Assembly: GCA_947497295.1 (NCBI GenBank)
Contig: CANMFU010000010.1
Span: forward strand, 42,876-106,875
Reading direction: 5' to 3'
Length of the DNA: 64,000 bases
Source: an uncultured Roseovarius sp.
GTDB lineage: Bacteria; Pseudomonadota; Alphaproteobacteria; Rhodobacterales; Rhodobacteraceae
Shown in pieces: positions 9,440 through 18,801 of the stretch (the first letter of the stretch is position 1; each line of letters begins with the position of its first letter). The notes under the pieces were generated by a model. That model was not told where the DNA came from. It saw only the letters and a list, made by a program, of their open reading frames with translations, and made no database searches. Position numbers and translations under genes: made by a program.

Positions 9440-10305
9440 TGGCCGGTCAATCGAATACGCGCGCAGGCATGGTGGAAAGCCGCGGTCTGGGTCACTGGTT
9501 GACACATCTGGGCCTGATTATCGGCCTGCTGTTCGTCTTCTTTCCAATCTGGCTGGCCTTCGTCGCCTCGACCGTGACCCAGCCCGAGATCGTAAAGCCG
9601 CCCATGCCGCTGCTGCCGGGCGATCAGTTTTTTGAGAACTATCGCAAGGCCTTGGTAGCGGGTGTTAATGCGCCTGTTGCCTTGATGATGCTCAACTCTC
9701 TCATCATGGCGATGGGCATCGCCATAGGCAAGATCGCCATATCGCTGATATCGGCCTTCGCTATTGTCTATTTCCGGTTTCCGGGGCGCAGGCTGTTTTT
9801 CTGGCTGATCTTCCTGACCCTGATGCTGCCGGTCGAGGTGCGGATCGTTCCCACCTACGAGGTCGTCGCGGGCTTCGGCATGCTCAACAGCTACTCTGGC
9901 CTGATATTCCCGCTGATCGCCTCGGCCACGGCCACGTTCCTGTTTCGCCAGTTCTTCATGACCGTGCCCGATGAACTGGCCGAAGCGGCCCGCGTCGACG
10001 GGGCGCGGCCCATGCGCTTTTTCTGGGATATTCTGCTGCCAATGAGCCGCACGAACATCGCGGCGCTTTTCGTGATCCTGTTCATCTATGGCTGGAATCA
10101 GTATCTGTGGCCGCTGCTGATCACGACGGATCCGTCGATGAACACGATCGTCATGGGGATAAAACAGATGTTCCCCTCGGGCGACGATATCGCCGACTGG
10201 CCGGTTATCATGGCCACCTCCATCCTGGCCATGATACCGCCGGTGATCGTTGTCATCAGCATGCAACGGCTGTTCATTCGCGGCCTTGTCGATAGTGAGA
10301 AATAA
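9439..10305 (+). CDS. ugpE: sn-glycerol-3-phosphate ABC transporter permease
   Basis: 288 residues of the MalG/UgpE permease type: [32 protein letters not shown] loop [25 protein letters not shown] and [25 protein letters not shown] are all characteristic. Inner-membrane partner of UgpA. It begins on the stop codon of ugpA and ends three bases before ugpC, so all four genes are one transcription unit. Confidence 0.92.
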   Translation: MAGQSNTRAGMVESRGLGHWLTHLGLIIGLLFVFFPIWLAFVASTVTQPEIVKPPMPLLPGDQFFENYRKALVAGVNAPVALMMLNSLIMAMGIAIGKIAISLISAFAIVYFRFPGRRLFFWLIFLTLMLPVEVRIVPTYEVVAGFGMLNSYSGLIFPLIASATATFLFRQFFMTVPDELAEAARVDGARPMRFFWDILLPMSRTNIAALFVILFIYGWNQYLWPLLITTDPSMNTIVMGIKQMFPSGDDIADWPVIMATSILAMIPPVIVVISMQRLFIRGLVDSEK

Positions 10306-10308
10306 CAA

Positions 10309-11316
10309 ATGGCGACTGTCAGCCTGTCAGGCATAAAGAAGTCCTTCGGCAAGACCGACGTGATCCACGGTATCGATATGGACATCAAAGAGGGCGAGCT
10401 GATTGTGATCGTCGGCCCGTCAGGCTGCGGCAAATCCACCCTTCTGCGCATGGTCGCGGGGCTGGAGACGATTACCTCGGGCGAGGTCAGCATTGATGGC
10501 AATCGCGTCAATGACCTTGAACCGATGAACCGCGATATTGCGATGGTGTTCCAGAACTACGCTCTCTACCCGCATATGTCGGTCTTCGACAACATGGCCT
10601 ACGGGCTGAAGATTGCCGGTCGCCCCAAGGGCGAGATTGCGGACCGTGTGGGGGCCGCGGCCAAACTGCTGCAGCTTGAACCCTATCTGAAACGTCGCCC
10701 GCGCGAGCTTTCGGGGGGTCAGCGTCAGCGTGTTGCCATGGGCCGCGCCATCGTGCGCAGACCTGCGGTGTTTCTCTTTGACGAACCGCTGTCCAATCTG
10801 GACGCCAAGCTGCGCGTGCAGATGCGGCTGGAGATCAAACAGCTGCAAAGGCGGCTCGGCGTCACCTCGCTATACGTCACCCACGATCAGGTCGAGGCGA
10901 TGACGCTGGCGGACCGGATGATCGTCATGAACGGCGGCGTCGCCGAGCAGATTGGTGCCCCGCTCGAGGTTTACGCCAATCCCGCGTCCGAGTTCGTGGC
11001 GGGCTTCATCGGATCGCCGCCAACCAATTTCATGCAGGCGGAGCTGGCAGGCGTGCCGCCTGCATCTGCGGTCACGTTGGGTGTGCGCCCTGAACATTTG
11101 GCCATCACCACCGACACGCACAAGGTACGTGGCGCGGTTCTATATACCGAAGCGCTGGGCGCCGAAACACTGGTTCATGTGAAGTTGGCAGATGGCACTC
11201 TTGTCACCGTCCGCCAAAATGCGACCGAGAAGCTACCGCAGGAGGGTGAAGACGTCGCTCTGACATGGGGAAAAGCAGATGAGATGCACTTCGATGCGTC
11301 GGGCAAGCGTATTTGA
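10309..11316 (+). CDS. ugpC: sn-glycerol-3-phosphate ABC transporter ATP-binding protein
   Basis: 335 residues. Walker [10 protein letters not shown] (36-44), signature [14 protein letters not shown] (from 134), Walker B FLFDEP (to 160), switch His in [10 protein letters not shown], and a C-terminal TOBE/OB region with GVRPEHL, the arrangement of the MalK/UgpC family. It energises UgpAE from the cytoplasm; the C-terminal domain is where regulation by PhoU or EIIA-like proteins occurs in relatives. Last gene of ugpBAEC. Confidence 0.92.
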   Translation: MATVSLSGIKKSFGKTDVIHGIDMDIKEGELIVIVGPSGCGKSTLLRMVAGLETITSGEVSIDGNRVNDLEPMNRDIAMVFQNYALYPHMSVFDNMAYGLKIAGRPKGEIADRVGAAAKLLQLEPYLKRRPRELSGGQRQRVAMGRAIVRRPAVFLFDEPLSNLDAKLRVQMRLEIKQLQRRLGVTSLYVTHDQVEAMTLADRMIVMNGGVAEQIGAPLEVYANPASEFVAGFIGSPPTNFMQAELAGVPPASAVTLGVRPEHLAITTDTHKVRGAVLYTEALGAETLVHVKLADGTLVTVRQNATEKLPQEGEDVALTWGKADEMHFDASGKRI

Positions 11317-11333
11317 CTGCTCCGGTCGCCGCT

Positions 11334-11356
11334 GCCGATCTGCCAAATCGGCTGTT
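11334..11356 (+). terminator. weak terminator-like hairpin after ugpC
   Basis: GCCGAT and ATCGGC pair around a 7-base loop 18 bases after the ugpC stop, followed by TGTTT. The stem is short and the T run is poor, so termination here is only plausible. Confidence 0.35.
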
Positions 11357-11851
11357 TCGCGCATGTCAGCTCTGCGCGATAATATCGTTATGTTATCTCG
11401 GGGTCCGCTTCAAAACGGGATGAACGATCTCAATCTGTTGCAAGGTGTCGGGTCACGCGCCGGATATATGTGACCAGCAGCGCGGCCTCGGCGCTTTCAA
11501 TGGACTTCTCCAATTTACCCACAGGAACCTCTGGTATCCGGCAGGCGTCGCTTTGCAAATGATCTTGAAAACTGCTGCGCCTCATAACGGTGGCCGATGT
11601 GGTCCTTGAAGCGCTGTCCTTCATGATGTCGGCTAATGTCGTATCTCGTTTTCAACCCGTGCAACGGCGGAGTGCTTGGCGGCCCCTGCACCATGTGCCC
11701 GGATGCTCACCTGTCGTCCTCCGACCACTGCGTTGCAAAACGTGTTATAGGTATATTTCCGGACCTGGCTGACTATTCTGGACTTGCCAAGCAGCGGCTA
11801 ACGTCTGCTAATCAAATGAAGAGCGATACCAACTTTCAAGAGGTAAAGGCA
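11357..11851. other. gene-free stretch after ugp operon
   Basis: Only short frames without recognisable homology are visible on both strands. Codon use and context (fragments of mobile genes follow) suggest degraded DNA. Confidence 0.4.
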
Positions 11852-12028
11852 ATGACTCCTGCAAAACGACTGAAGCGGCTTAGCCATTTGAAGGAAAAGA
11901 TGAGGGAGCTTGAGGTGCTATTTGAGGAAACAGAATCAACTATCGGGGACCTGACGGACGAAGAAAAACGGTCTTTGAAGGGGCTAGCCAGCGCCATAGA
12001 ATACCACGCCAGCAAACTTAAAGGGTAA
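11852..12028 (+). CDS. small charged helical protein, function unknown
   Basis: 58 residues from an ATG preceded by AGAGGTAAAGGC. The sequence is rich in Lys/Glu/Leu (for example KRLKRLSHLKEKMRELEVLFEE) with heptad-like spacing, so it is probably a short coiled coil or two-helix protein. An in-frame ATG at 11816 would add 12 residues. No family is recognised. It stands alone among transposon debris; the good ribosome-binding site and coherent helix make it likely real. Confidence 0.45.
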   Translation: MTPAKRLKRLSHLKEKMRELEVLFEETESTIGDLTDEEKRSLKGLASAIEYHASKLKG

Positions 12029-12389
12029 TCGTAAAGTCAGGAACGACGTCACAAGGCCCTTATCAAGCCGCGCGCCGATTCACAGACCGGCTCCAAGCCT
12101 TCCGCCCACAGGCATCAAAGAGCATCGTGCCGATATACCAAAAGCCAATTATGAACTGAAATTCAAACTGGCCATTGCGATTTGCGCGCTGCGATGTACA
12201 GAAAGCCGGTCTCGCACTGACGTTGCGACGGGCAGCGAAGAATTTTCAACTGCCAATTACAACGAATGAAGCCCCATTGACCTTTCAACATACCAACGTG
12301 ATCCCAAAGATCACGCATGTGTTCCAGTCGAGCAGACACGCTGTCGCCAAGATTGGCGGTCAGTCATTGATCAGCAGAATGCTGAGACA
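12029..12389. other. gene-free stretch before transposon debris
   Basis: A 76-codon frame at 12175-12405 shows no recognisable motif. Nothing else is supported here. Confidence 0.4.
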
Positions 12390-12640
12390 GCAAAAGGATG
12401 CATGAGACCCCCCTGACCAGACGCGACACGGTACGTAGGGACGGTACCATTTCGGAATGATCGCAGGCCCACAAACCATCAGTGTCGCAGATCACCACCA
12501 GGGGAATTCCTTTTTGCGTGGCAGCGGCTGCGAGCGTCAAAATGGTGTGCGTACAGCGGCGCATCTGGAACAATACGATGCGGTGCATATCCTTCTCGAC
12601 ATCTCCAGAGGTTGCGCGCCGCCTTGCCATCACCCGCGAT
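12390..12640 (-). pseudogene. possible RpiR-type SIS-domain fragment
   Basis: The minus strand reads DVEKDMHRIVLFQMRRCTH, then LAAAATQKGIPLVVICDTDG. This resembles the sugar-isomerase (SIS) domain of MurR/RpiR regulators (F..RR....AA..G..VV.ITD). No HTH domain or intact start is present. The assignment is tentative. Confidence 0.35.
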
Positions 12641-12740
12641 GAAAGGTCCGCTTCTGCTCACGCATCGCGCTCGTCAGCGCGCCTGATCAGGAGGGGGGCC
12701 ACTGGCAAGGCCGGAATGATTGCCGAAAGTCCCATCCGGC

Positions 12741-12945
12741 TTGCTCTCGTGATCTTGGGCGAACTGGGCTACCTGCCGTTCAGCGCCTCGGCGGTGCGCT
12801 GCTGTTCCATCTTCTCAACAAACTATACGAGCGCACCAGTGTGGTCATTACCGCCAACTTGAGCTTCGGCGAGTGGGCCAGCGGTTTTGGCGATGCGAAG
12901 ATGACCACTGCACTCCACGATCGTCTCACCCATCGCTGGGTCAGC
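12741..12945 (+). pseudogene. istB (IS21-family ATPase) fragment, frameshifted
   Basis: First frame: [13 protein letters not shown]; then, after a frameshift near 12790, [39 protein letters not shown] and ALHDRLTHR. This is the characteristic C-terminal third of IstB, the DnaA/AAA-type helper of IS21 transposition. The N-terminal Walker A half is missing, and the end is fused out of frame to an IS5 transposase fragment. Confidence 0.75.
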
Positions 12946-13159
12946 TTTGAATGGCAGTCAACACGCTTGCATCCCCGGCCGCAAGCAGCGTGAGACACCC
13001 GTGAAATACGACAAGCGTCGCTGCAAACGCCGTAACCGTATCGAGATCATGTTCGGCAGGCTCAAAGACTGGCGGCGCGTCACAACCCGTTACGACAGAT
13101 GTCCAAAGGCCTTCCTGTCCGAAGTCGCTCTCGCTGCACCCGTTGTCTATTGGCTATGA
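12946..13159 (+). pseudogene. IS5-family transposase, C-terminal fragment
   Basis: [18 protein letters not shown] followed by RRNRIEIMFGRLKDWRRV and TRYDRCPKAFLSEVALAA is the standard C-terminus of IS5-family DDE transposases (the E of the DDE triad is in RIEIMFGRLKD). About 70 residues remain; the catalytic Asp residues and both ends of the element are missing. It joins directly to the istB fragment, so one element landed in the other or a deletion fused them. Confidence 0.8.
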
Positions 13160-13690
13160 GCCCTGATCCTGGAACATGGCGTATGTGTAAGTCCATAAGC
13201 ACGGTCCGCGCGGGATATTTCGGTCAAAGATCAGTGAATCAGCGATGCGGGGTCAGCGCGTCCTTCATCAGAACGTCCTGCCAGACGAACCGAACCGTTC
13301 CAAAAAGCACGTTCATGTACTCCTGACGGATGCGGGGCGGCGGCGATGCGCCTAAATCTGATAGTGTAGACAGAAATGCAGGCCCAGGACCCGGGATGAT
13401 GTATCTGGCCCCGATGCGAGCCGGATTTCGGTATCAGTAGAAAATCCACATCGGAAAATTTGCTGTCGGCACCGCTGCGATCCGACCGAACGAAATTTTG
13501 CACGATTTATGCATCTCTGCCCTTGGGCAACCTGCGCCGCAGACTCAGATCGATTGGTGATAGATAAAAATTCGCCTGGGCGAATTTTTATCTGCGCACA
13601 CGGGAAATGTGCTGCATTGAGGGGGGGGGGCGTTGGATGCATCACCACCAATCGAGATTACCTCCGCTCGCGATTTCTGCCATACGGCAA
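13160..13690. other. 530-base non-coding stretch with palindrome
   Basis: No gene is supported. It contains a perfect 32-base palindrome (13562-13593) and a run of ten G (13621-13630). Short frames on both strands look like random readthrough. Confidence 0.45.
13562..13593. terminator. 32-base perfect palindrome, possible bidirectional terminator
   Basis: Arms of 15 bases (AGATAAAAATTCGCC and its reverse complement) around a TG centre. On either strand a GC core is followed by TTTTTATCT, as in a bidirectional Rho-independent terminator. It lies about 100 bases behind the stop of the minus-strand DUF2461 gene. An operator for a dimeric regulator is the alternative. Confidence 0.5.
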
Positions 13691-14344
13691 TCAGTCGAAA
13701 TAGCGTACCAGTTGGCTGGCGGTGCGAAAAACCTCGATCAGCAGATCAATCACGTCGTCGTCGAGCAAGAGCGCGTCCGGCAAATCTTTGCGGCATCCCA
13801 AGCCGACCATTTTCAGATAAGACGCCGCAGGATCGCTACTTGAAAACCCGTCCGGCACGGCGCTCAAGGTCTTTTGTGCCACCACTCCGCCGGGAAACGT
13901 CTCCCTGAACTCCGGATCAGCCAAGATGTCTTTCAGGCCATCCGGATCATCGACCAGACGATTGCGCATCCGTGCGAGCGCTTCCTTGGACGGTTGGAAA
14001 AGCGCGGCGCCTGCGTGGCAATTTCCCGGCTCGATATGAAGGAAGTATCCGAAATCCTCGGACGGATGACCGGCATTTGCAAAAATATCCACGTTCGCGC
14101 GGTATATATCGCGCCCGATCCGATCACGCGGCTCTTGGAAAAACCTGGTGTAGCTTTGCTTTGGTTTGATCCCTGCCTCGGCCACAAAAGGATCATAGCG
14201 GTCGGCATAATCGTATAGCGTCATCGCGATGCCGGTAAAATTCCGCAGAGCGTCGTCCCGCGCGTCGCGATGCTTGTCCATCCAGGCTTTGCGGTTGTTC
14301 ACTGCAAGATCTGCAAGAAACGCAAATGTTTCTGGCTCTACCAT
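13691..14344 (-). CDS. DUF2461 / TIGR02453 family protein
   Basis: 217 residues, the normal length. Starts with FAFLADLAVNNRKAWMDKHRD, the family N-terminal signature (F..L..NN...WF..H), then the RDxR/YRANVDIFANAG block and FGYFLHIEPGNCHAGAALFQPSKEALARMR, all conserved in DUF2461. Function is unknown in the literature I know. Its stop is followed by a terminator-like palindrome; it is divergent from the MFS gene. Confidence 0.8.
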   Translation of the reverse strand: MVEPETFAFLADLAVNNRKAWMDKHRDARDDALRNFTGIAMTLYDYADRYDPFVAEAGIKPKQSYTRFFQEPRDRIGRDIYRANVDIFANAGHPSEDFGYFLHIEPGNCHAGAALFQPSKEALARMRNRLVDDPDGLKDILADPEFRETFPGGVVAQKTLSAVPDGFSSSDPAASYLKMVGLGCRKDLPDALLLDDDVIDLLIEVFRTASQLVRYFD

Positions 14345-14621
14345 GGACCTGGTTCCTTTTTTCGCAGCGGCTGCGATGTTTGCCTGCGCTGCGATCCCTT
14401 CCTTGTAATCTTAGTTCAGTATCACGGCCATGGGTTTTCTGATGACGGCAATTTTCGTAGTGCTCGTCCGCCCATTTGGACAACATGCACCCGACTGCGT
14501 TGTGCTATTCAGCCAACAGTGCCGGGTTATCGTGAGGTATAGGTTTCCTTGCAGCGGTCATCAGAATGTGGGCACTTGTCCGCATTGGCGCCAGAGCGGC
14601 CGAAAGTGAAAGACGACGGAC

Positions 14622-15821
14622 ATGACAACAGCGACCCGGTCGGGAACCCATATGAGTGTGCTGGTGGTTCTTGGTCTGACACATCTTCTGAATGACATGA
14701 TGCAATCGCTGATCCCGGCGGCCTATCCGATCCTCAAGCAGGTCTATGCGCTGGATTTCGTTCAGATCGGCATGATCACACTGACATTCCAGATTGCCGG
14801 GGCCATGTTGCAACCGGTGATCGGCATGGTGACTGACCGGCACCCCGCGCCATATTCGCCGGTTGTGGGGATGATGTTCACGCTGTCCGGGCTGGTCAGC
14901 CTCGCATTCGCCCAGAGCTATCCGATAATTTTAATCTCGGTGGCGTTGATCGGCATAGGCTCGTCTATTTTTCACCCCGAGGCGACACGCATGGCGCGCT
15001 ATGCCGCGGGTGGTCGGCAGGGGCTTGCGCAGGGGATATTTCAGGTCGGAGGACAAGCAGGCGGTGCGCTGGGGCCGGTATTTGCCGCGCTGATTATCGT
15101 GCCTTGGGGTCAGCCCAGCCTTGCTTGGTTCGCGCTGACGGCTCTGGCGGCGATGCTGCTGCTGGGTTGGATCGGCAGTAAGCAACACCGGCTAAGCGCC
15201 GAATTCGCAGCGATGCGGTCGCGCGGTAAGATGAAGGGCAGGACCGCCAGTCACGCGCCGCTGACCATCGGCCTCGGCCTCGTTGTGCTGACCTTTCTGA
15301 TGTTCACCAAGAACACTTATGGCGAAAGCTTTCGTTCCTTCTATACCTTTTACTTGATAGACCGGTTTGGCCTGTCCATCCCCGCGTCTCAGATGATGCT
15401 TTTTGTTTTCATGTTGGCTGCGGCCGTGGGCGTCCTGATTGGCGGAATTGTGGGCGACCGGATCGGTCGCTACCGGATCATCTGGATCTCGGTGTTGGGG
15501 CCGTTGCCGCTGACGCTTGTCCTGCCTTATGCGGATCTGTTTTGGACGGGCGTGCTGACGGTGATGATCAATCTCATTATGGCCAGCGCCTTTGCGTCGA
15601 TCCTGATCTACGCCATGGATCTGCTGCCCAACCGGATCGGGCTGATCGGAGGGTTGTTCTACGGTCTGAATTTCGGCCTGGCGGGCATTTCTGCGGCGTT
15701 TCTAGGCGTGCTGGCTGACAGCTACGGCGTCGAGACTGTTTATAGGATCTGCTCTTTTCTGCCGCTTGCGGGATTGCTGACCTGGTTTTTGCCGCGGATC
15801 GATGAGGACGCGGCGTATTGA
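14622..15821 (+). CDS. MFS exporter, fosmidomycin-resistance (Fsr)-like
   Basis: 399 residues, 12 predicted membrane helices. Motifs typical of Fsr proteins: LTHLLNDMMQSLIPAAYP near the start, GMVTDRHPAPYSPVVGM, and GIGSSIFHPEATRMARYAAGGRQGLAQGIFQVGGQAGGA split over helices 4-5. Fsr-type proteins export fosmidomycin and other small compounds with protons; the native substrate is usually unknown. ATG 14622 is followed by a short polar N-terminus before the first helix. Stand-alone gene, convergent with choV. Confidence 0.85.
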   Translation: MTTATRSGTHMSVLVVLGLTHLLNDMMQSLIPAAYPILKQVYALDFVQIGMITLTFQIAGAMLQPVIGMVTDRHPAPYSPVVGMMFTLSGLVSLAFAQSYPIILISVALIGIGSSIFHPEATRMARYAAGGRQGLAQGIFQVGGQAGGALGPVFAALIIVPWGQPSLAWFALTALAAMLLLGWIGSKQHRLSAEFAAMRSRGKMKGRTASHAPLTIGLGLVVLTFLMFTKNTYGESFRSFYTFYLIDRFGLSIPASQMMLFVFMLAAAVGVLIGGIVGDRIGRYRIIWISVLGPLPLTLVLPYADLFWTGVLTVMINLIMASAFASILIYAMDLLPNRIGLIGGLFYGLNFGLAGISAAFLGVLADSYGVETVYRICSFLPLAGLLTWFLPRIDEDAAY

Positions 15822-15928
15822 CGTCGCGCCCTTGTCGAAAACGCCTGACTTGCAAGGCGCGGGCCAGAATTCCGGATCGTTCCACACTTGCCGAGCACCG
15901 CCGAGATGACCGAGCAAGCGCAGTAGCG

Positions 15929-16969
15929 TCACCCGCGCGGATCAAGCAGCTTTGACAGGATCGCGTCGCGTGTGATCTGGCCTGTAGCGCGCCCATCCTC
16001 TACCACAAAAACTGGCCCGTCATGGTCTTGGGCGATGCGCATGACGGACTGGATCGTCGCGCCGGGTGCAACAGACGGGACGTTTTCAGGCGGACGCGTA
16101 TCTTTCGGCAGGTCGCTCATCAGATCGCACGCGCGCAGCACGCCGAGCGGGTTCATATGGGCGACAAAATCCGCGACATAATCTGTCGCAGGATTGGTGA
16201 AAATCTCTTGCGGCGTGCCACTTTGTACGATGCGTCCGCCCTCCATGATCGCGATGCGGTCGCCCAGCTTGAACGCCTCGTCCAGATCGTGGCTGACAAA
16301 AATGATCGTGCGGCGCAAACGCTTCTGAAGATCCACCAACTCATCCTGAAGCCGCGTGCGGATGAGCGGGTCCAGCGCCGAGAACGGCTCATCCATCAGC
16401 AGGATCGGCGCGTCGGTCGCAAAGGCGCGGGCAAGGCCGACCCGTTGCTGCATGCCGCCCGACAGCTCCGCGACCTTGCGATCGCCCCAGTCGGACAGGC
16501 CGACCATCTCAAGCTGCTTGTCGACCTTCGCCTGCCGTTCGGCGCGGCCCATCCCCGATAGCTCCAGACCCAGCCCGACATTCTCGGACACGCTGCGCCA
16601 CGGCAGCAGGCCGAATTGTTGGAACACCATGGCGATGTGACGCTGGCGCATCCGGCGCAGGGTGGCGGCGCTGGCATGGGTGACGTCAACCATTTCATCG
16701 CCATCATGCACCCGCACCGTGCCGCGCACGACGGAATTCAGACCGTTGACCGCGCGCAGCAGCGTCGATTTACCTGACCCCGACAGCCCCATCAGAACCA
16801 GGATCTCACCGTGCTCTACAGTCAGGCTGCAATCATGCACGCCGAGGGTCTGCCCGGTCTGCTCCTGCACGTCTTCACGCGACAGGCCCGCATCCATCAG
16901 CGGCAGCGCGCTGGCGGGGTCGTCTCCGAACGCGATCGAGACGGCATCGAACTCTACGGCCTTGCCCAT
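15929..16969 (-). CDS. choV: choline ABC transporter ATP-binding protein
   Basis: 346 residues of the ProV/OpuAA/ChoV type. Walker A GLSGSGKST (61-69), MVFQQFGLLPWRSV (Q loop), LSGGMQQRVGLARAF signature, LMDEPFSALDP Walker B and FVSHDLDEAFKLGDRIAIMEGG; the last 40 residues form part of a CBS domain (GPVFVVEDGRATGQITR), common in osmo-regulated family members. The ATG overlaps the choW stop by one base. It drives choline uptake with ChoW and ChoX. Confidence 0.88.
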   Translation of the reverse strand: MGKAVEFDAVSIAFGDDPASALPLMDAGLSREDVQEQTGQTLGVHDCSLTVEHGEILVLMGLSGSGKSTLLRAVNGLNSVVRGTVRVHDGDEMVDVTHASAATLRRMRQRHIAMVFQQFGLLPWRSVSENVGLGLELSGMGRAERQAKVDKQLEMVGLSDWGDRKVAELSGGMQQRVGLARAFATDAPILLMDEPFSALDPLIRTRLQDELVDLQKRLRRTIIFVSHDLDEAFKLGDRIAIMEGGRIVQSGTPQEIFTNPATDYVADFVAHMNPLGVLRACDLMSDLPKDTRPPENVPSVAPGATIQSVMRIAQDHDGPVFVVEDGRATGQITRDAILSKLLDPRG

Positions 16970-17802
16970 CAGCGACGCTCCACCCGCAGCATCCGGTCCA
17001 GGATGATCGCCACCACCACGATGATGAAGCCGGATTCAAACCCAAGCGCCGGATTGACCTGATTGAGCGCGCGCACCACCGGCACACCCAGCCCGTCCGC
17101 TCCGACCAGCGCCGAGATCACGACCATCGACAGCGATAGCATGATCGTCTGGTTCAGCCCCGCCATGATCTGCGGCAGGGCCGACGGCAGCTCGACCTTC
17201 CACAGCGTCTGGCGCGGTGTGGCGCCAAAGGCGCGGGCGGCTTCCAGCAGCGGCATCGGTGTCGAGGAAATGCCAAGCTGCGTCAACCTGATCGGTGCGG
17301 GCAGCACAAAGATCACCGTGGCAATCAGCCCCGGCACCATGCCGATGCCAAAAAACACGATGGCCGGGATCAAGTAAACAAAGGTGGGCAGGGTCTGCAT
17401 CAGGTCCAATATGGGCCGCACGACCCGGAACAGCCGGGGCCGGTGCGCGACCGCGATGCCGATGGGAACGCCCACCCCCATGCACACAAGGCAAGCGGCC
17501 AGCACCAGAGTCAGGCTTTCGGTTGTCGCCTCCCAATAGCCCTGATTGAGGATGAAAAGAAACCCCGCAGCCACGAACAGGCACAATGTCCATCTGCGTT
17601 GCAGAAGGTAGGAAAGCGCAACGATGACGGCAACGACGATCAAGGGATGCGGCGTTTGAAACAGCCACAACACCCCGTCGATCAGGGCGCGCATGGCTGT
17701 AGACAGCCCATCGAAAAACCATCCGCCTTTGGTTTGCAGCCAGTCAAAGATCTGCCCGGCGGTGCGCCCCACAGGGATTTTGGTATCGGTCAGCCAATCC
17801 AT
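16969..17802 (-). CDS. choW: choline ABC transporter permease
   Basis: 277 residues with about seven membrane helices and the EAA loop EAARAFGATPRQTLWKVELPSALP; PTFVYLIPAIVFFGIG and GLNQTIMLSLSMVVISALVGADGLG are characteristic of ProW/ChoW proteins. Start ATG has AAAAGGACG upstream. It is the middle gene of choXWV; the choX-choW gap contains a GC hairpin. Confidence 0.9.
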   Translation of the reverse strand: MDWLTDTKIPVGRTAGQIFDWLQTKGGWFFDGLSTAMRALIDGVLWLFQTPHPLIVVAVIVALSYLLQRRWTLCLFVAAGFLFILNQGYWEATTESLTLVLAACLVCMGVGVPIGIAVAHRPRLFRVVRPILDLMQTLPTFVYLIPAIVFFGIGMVPGLIATVIFVLPAPIRLTQLGISSTPMPLLEAARAFGATPRQTLWKVELPSALPQIMAGLNQTIMLSLSMVVISALVGADGLGVPVVRALNQVNPALGFESGFIIVVVAIILDRMLRVERR

Positions 17803-17846
17803 CGGTGCGTCCTTTTATGGCGTGCGGCGTCGGGGTGGTGAGGGCA

Positions 17847-17875
17847 GGGGCCGCCATAAGGCGCGCCCCGGCCCC
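17847..17875 (-). promoter_or_regulatory. GC-rich hairpin in the choX-choW gap
   Basis: GGGGCC and GGCCCC, with additional inner pairs, form a stem in the 81-base gap between choX and choW. There is no T tract, so it is more likely an mRNA-stabilising or attenuating structure than a terminator. Confidence 0.4.
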
Positions 17876-17883
17876 GGTGGGTG

Positions 17884-18801
17884 TCAGAGCCCCAGCGCGT
17901 TTTGGGCGGCGGGCAGGGCATCTGCGCTGCCATCGGCCGTTTTGACGCCATCAAGCCACGTTTCGATAACATCCGGATGCTCGACAAGCCACGCCTTGGC
18001 TGCCTTCTGCGCCTCGATGCCGTCATCGAGGATCGCGCCCATGATCTCGTTCTCCATCGGCAGGGTGAAGGATAGGTTTTGCAAAAACTGCCCGAGGTTG
18101 GGGCACTCCTCGCTGAACCCTTTGCGGGTATTGGTCAGCACCGTCGCGCCGCCCAGATCGGGGCCAAAGAAATCGTCACCGCCGGGCAGATAGGTCAGGT
18201 CGAAATTGGCGTTCATCGGGTGCGGCTCCCACGCGAGAAAGACGATCGGGGCGTCGGTGCTGCGGCGGACCTGCGCCAGCATGCCCTGCTCGGACGATTC
18301 CACCACCTTGAACCCACCCAGACCGAACGCATCCTGATCGATCATCGTCTGGATCTGGCGGTTGCCGTCATTGCCGGGCTCGATTCCGTAGATCTTGCTG
18401 TCCAGCGCATCTGCGTGGCTCGCAATGGCGTCGAAACTGTCGATACCTGCCCCGGCACCTGCGGCATTGGTGGCCAGCGTGTATTTCGCGCCTTCCAGAT
18501 TTGTGCGGACCGTCTCGACGCTGCCGTCATCGCGGTATTTGGAGATGTCATTTTCCATGGTCGGCATCCAGTTACCAAGGAATACGTCGATATCGCCCTT
18601 CGACAGCGATACATAGGTGACCGGCACCGACAGAACCTTGATGTCGACCTCATAGCCGATTGCCTCCAGAACGACGCTGGTCGCGGCCGTGGTCGAGGTG
18701 ATGTCGGTCCAGCCCACATCTGAAAACCGTACCTCAGTGCAGTCTGCAAAGGCGGGCGCGGTGGTCAGCGCGAGGGCGGAAATCGTGGAAAACAAACGCA
18801 T
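17884..18801 (-). CDS. choX: choline-binding periplasmic protein
   Basis: 305 residues with a signal peptide cut after AFA (about residue 19). The four aromatic residues of the ChoX/OpuAC cation-pi cage appear at expected places: Trp31 (DVGWTD), Trp78 (LGNWMP), Tyr107 (GAKYTL) and Trp191 (FLAWEPHPMN). FLGNWMPTME and YLPGGDDFFG are typical of ChoX. It binds choline in the periplasm for ChoWV; choline then feeds glycine-betaine synthesis or C/N supply. ATG 18801 has AGGAG at good spacing; a TTG two codons upstream is less likely. Confidence 0.9.
   Translation of the reverse strand: MRLFSTISALALTTAPAFADCTEVRFSDVGWTDITSTTAATSVVLEAIGYEVDIKVLSVPVTYVSLSKGDIDVFLGNWMPTMENDISKYRDDGSVETVRTNLEGAKYTLATNAAGAGAGIDSFDAIASHADALDSKIYGIEPGNDGNRQIQTMIDQDAFGLGGFKVVESSEQGMLAQVRRSTDAPIVFLAWEPHPMNANFDLTYLPGGDDFFGPDLGGATVLTNTRKGFSEECPNLGQFLQNLSFTLPMENEIMGAILDDGIEAQKAAKAWLVEHPDVIETWLDGVKTADGSADALPAAQNALGL

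Noticed and set aside
9433..10308. 291-codon minus-strand open frame opposite ugpE
   Set aside because: Complement of a membrane-protein gene; the His/Gln/Asp-rich product is a typical artefact.
13621..13630. Run of ten G as a possible phase-variation tract
   Set aside because: It is not inside or immediately before any supported gene, so no switched product can be named; it may also be a sequencing artefact.
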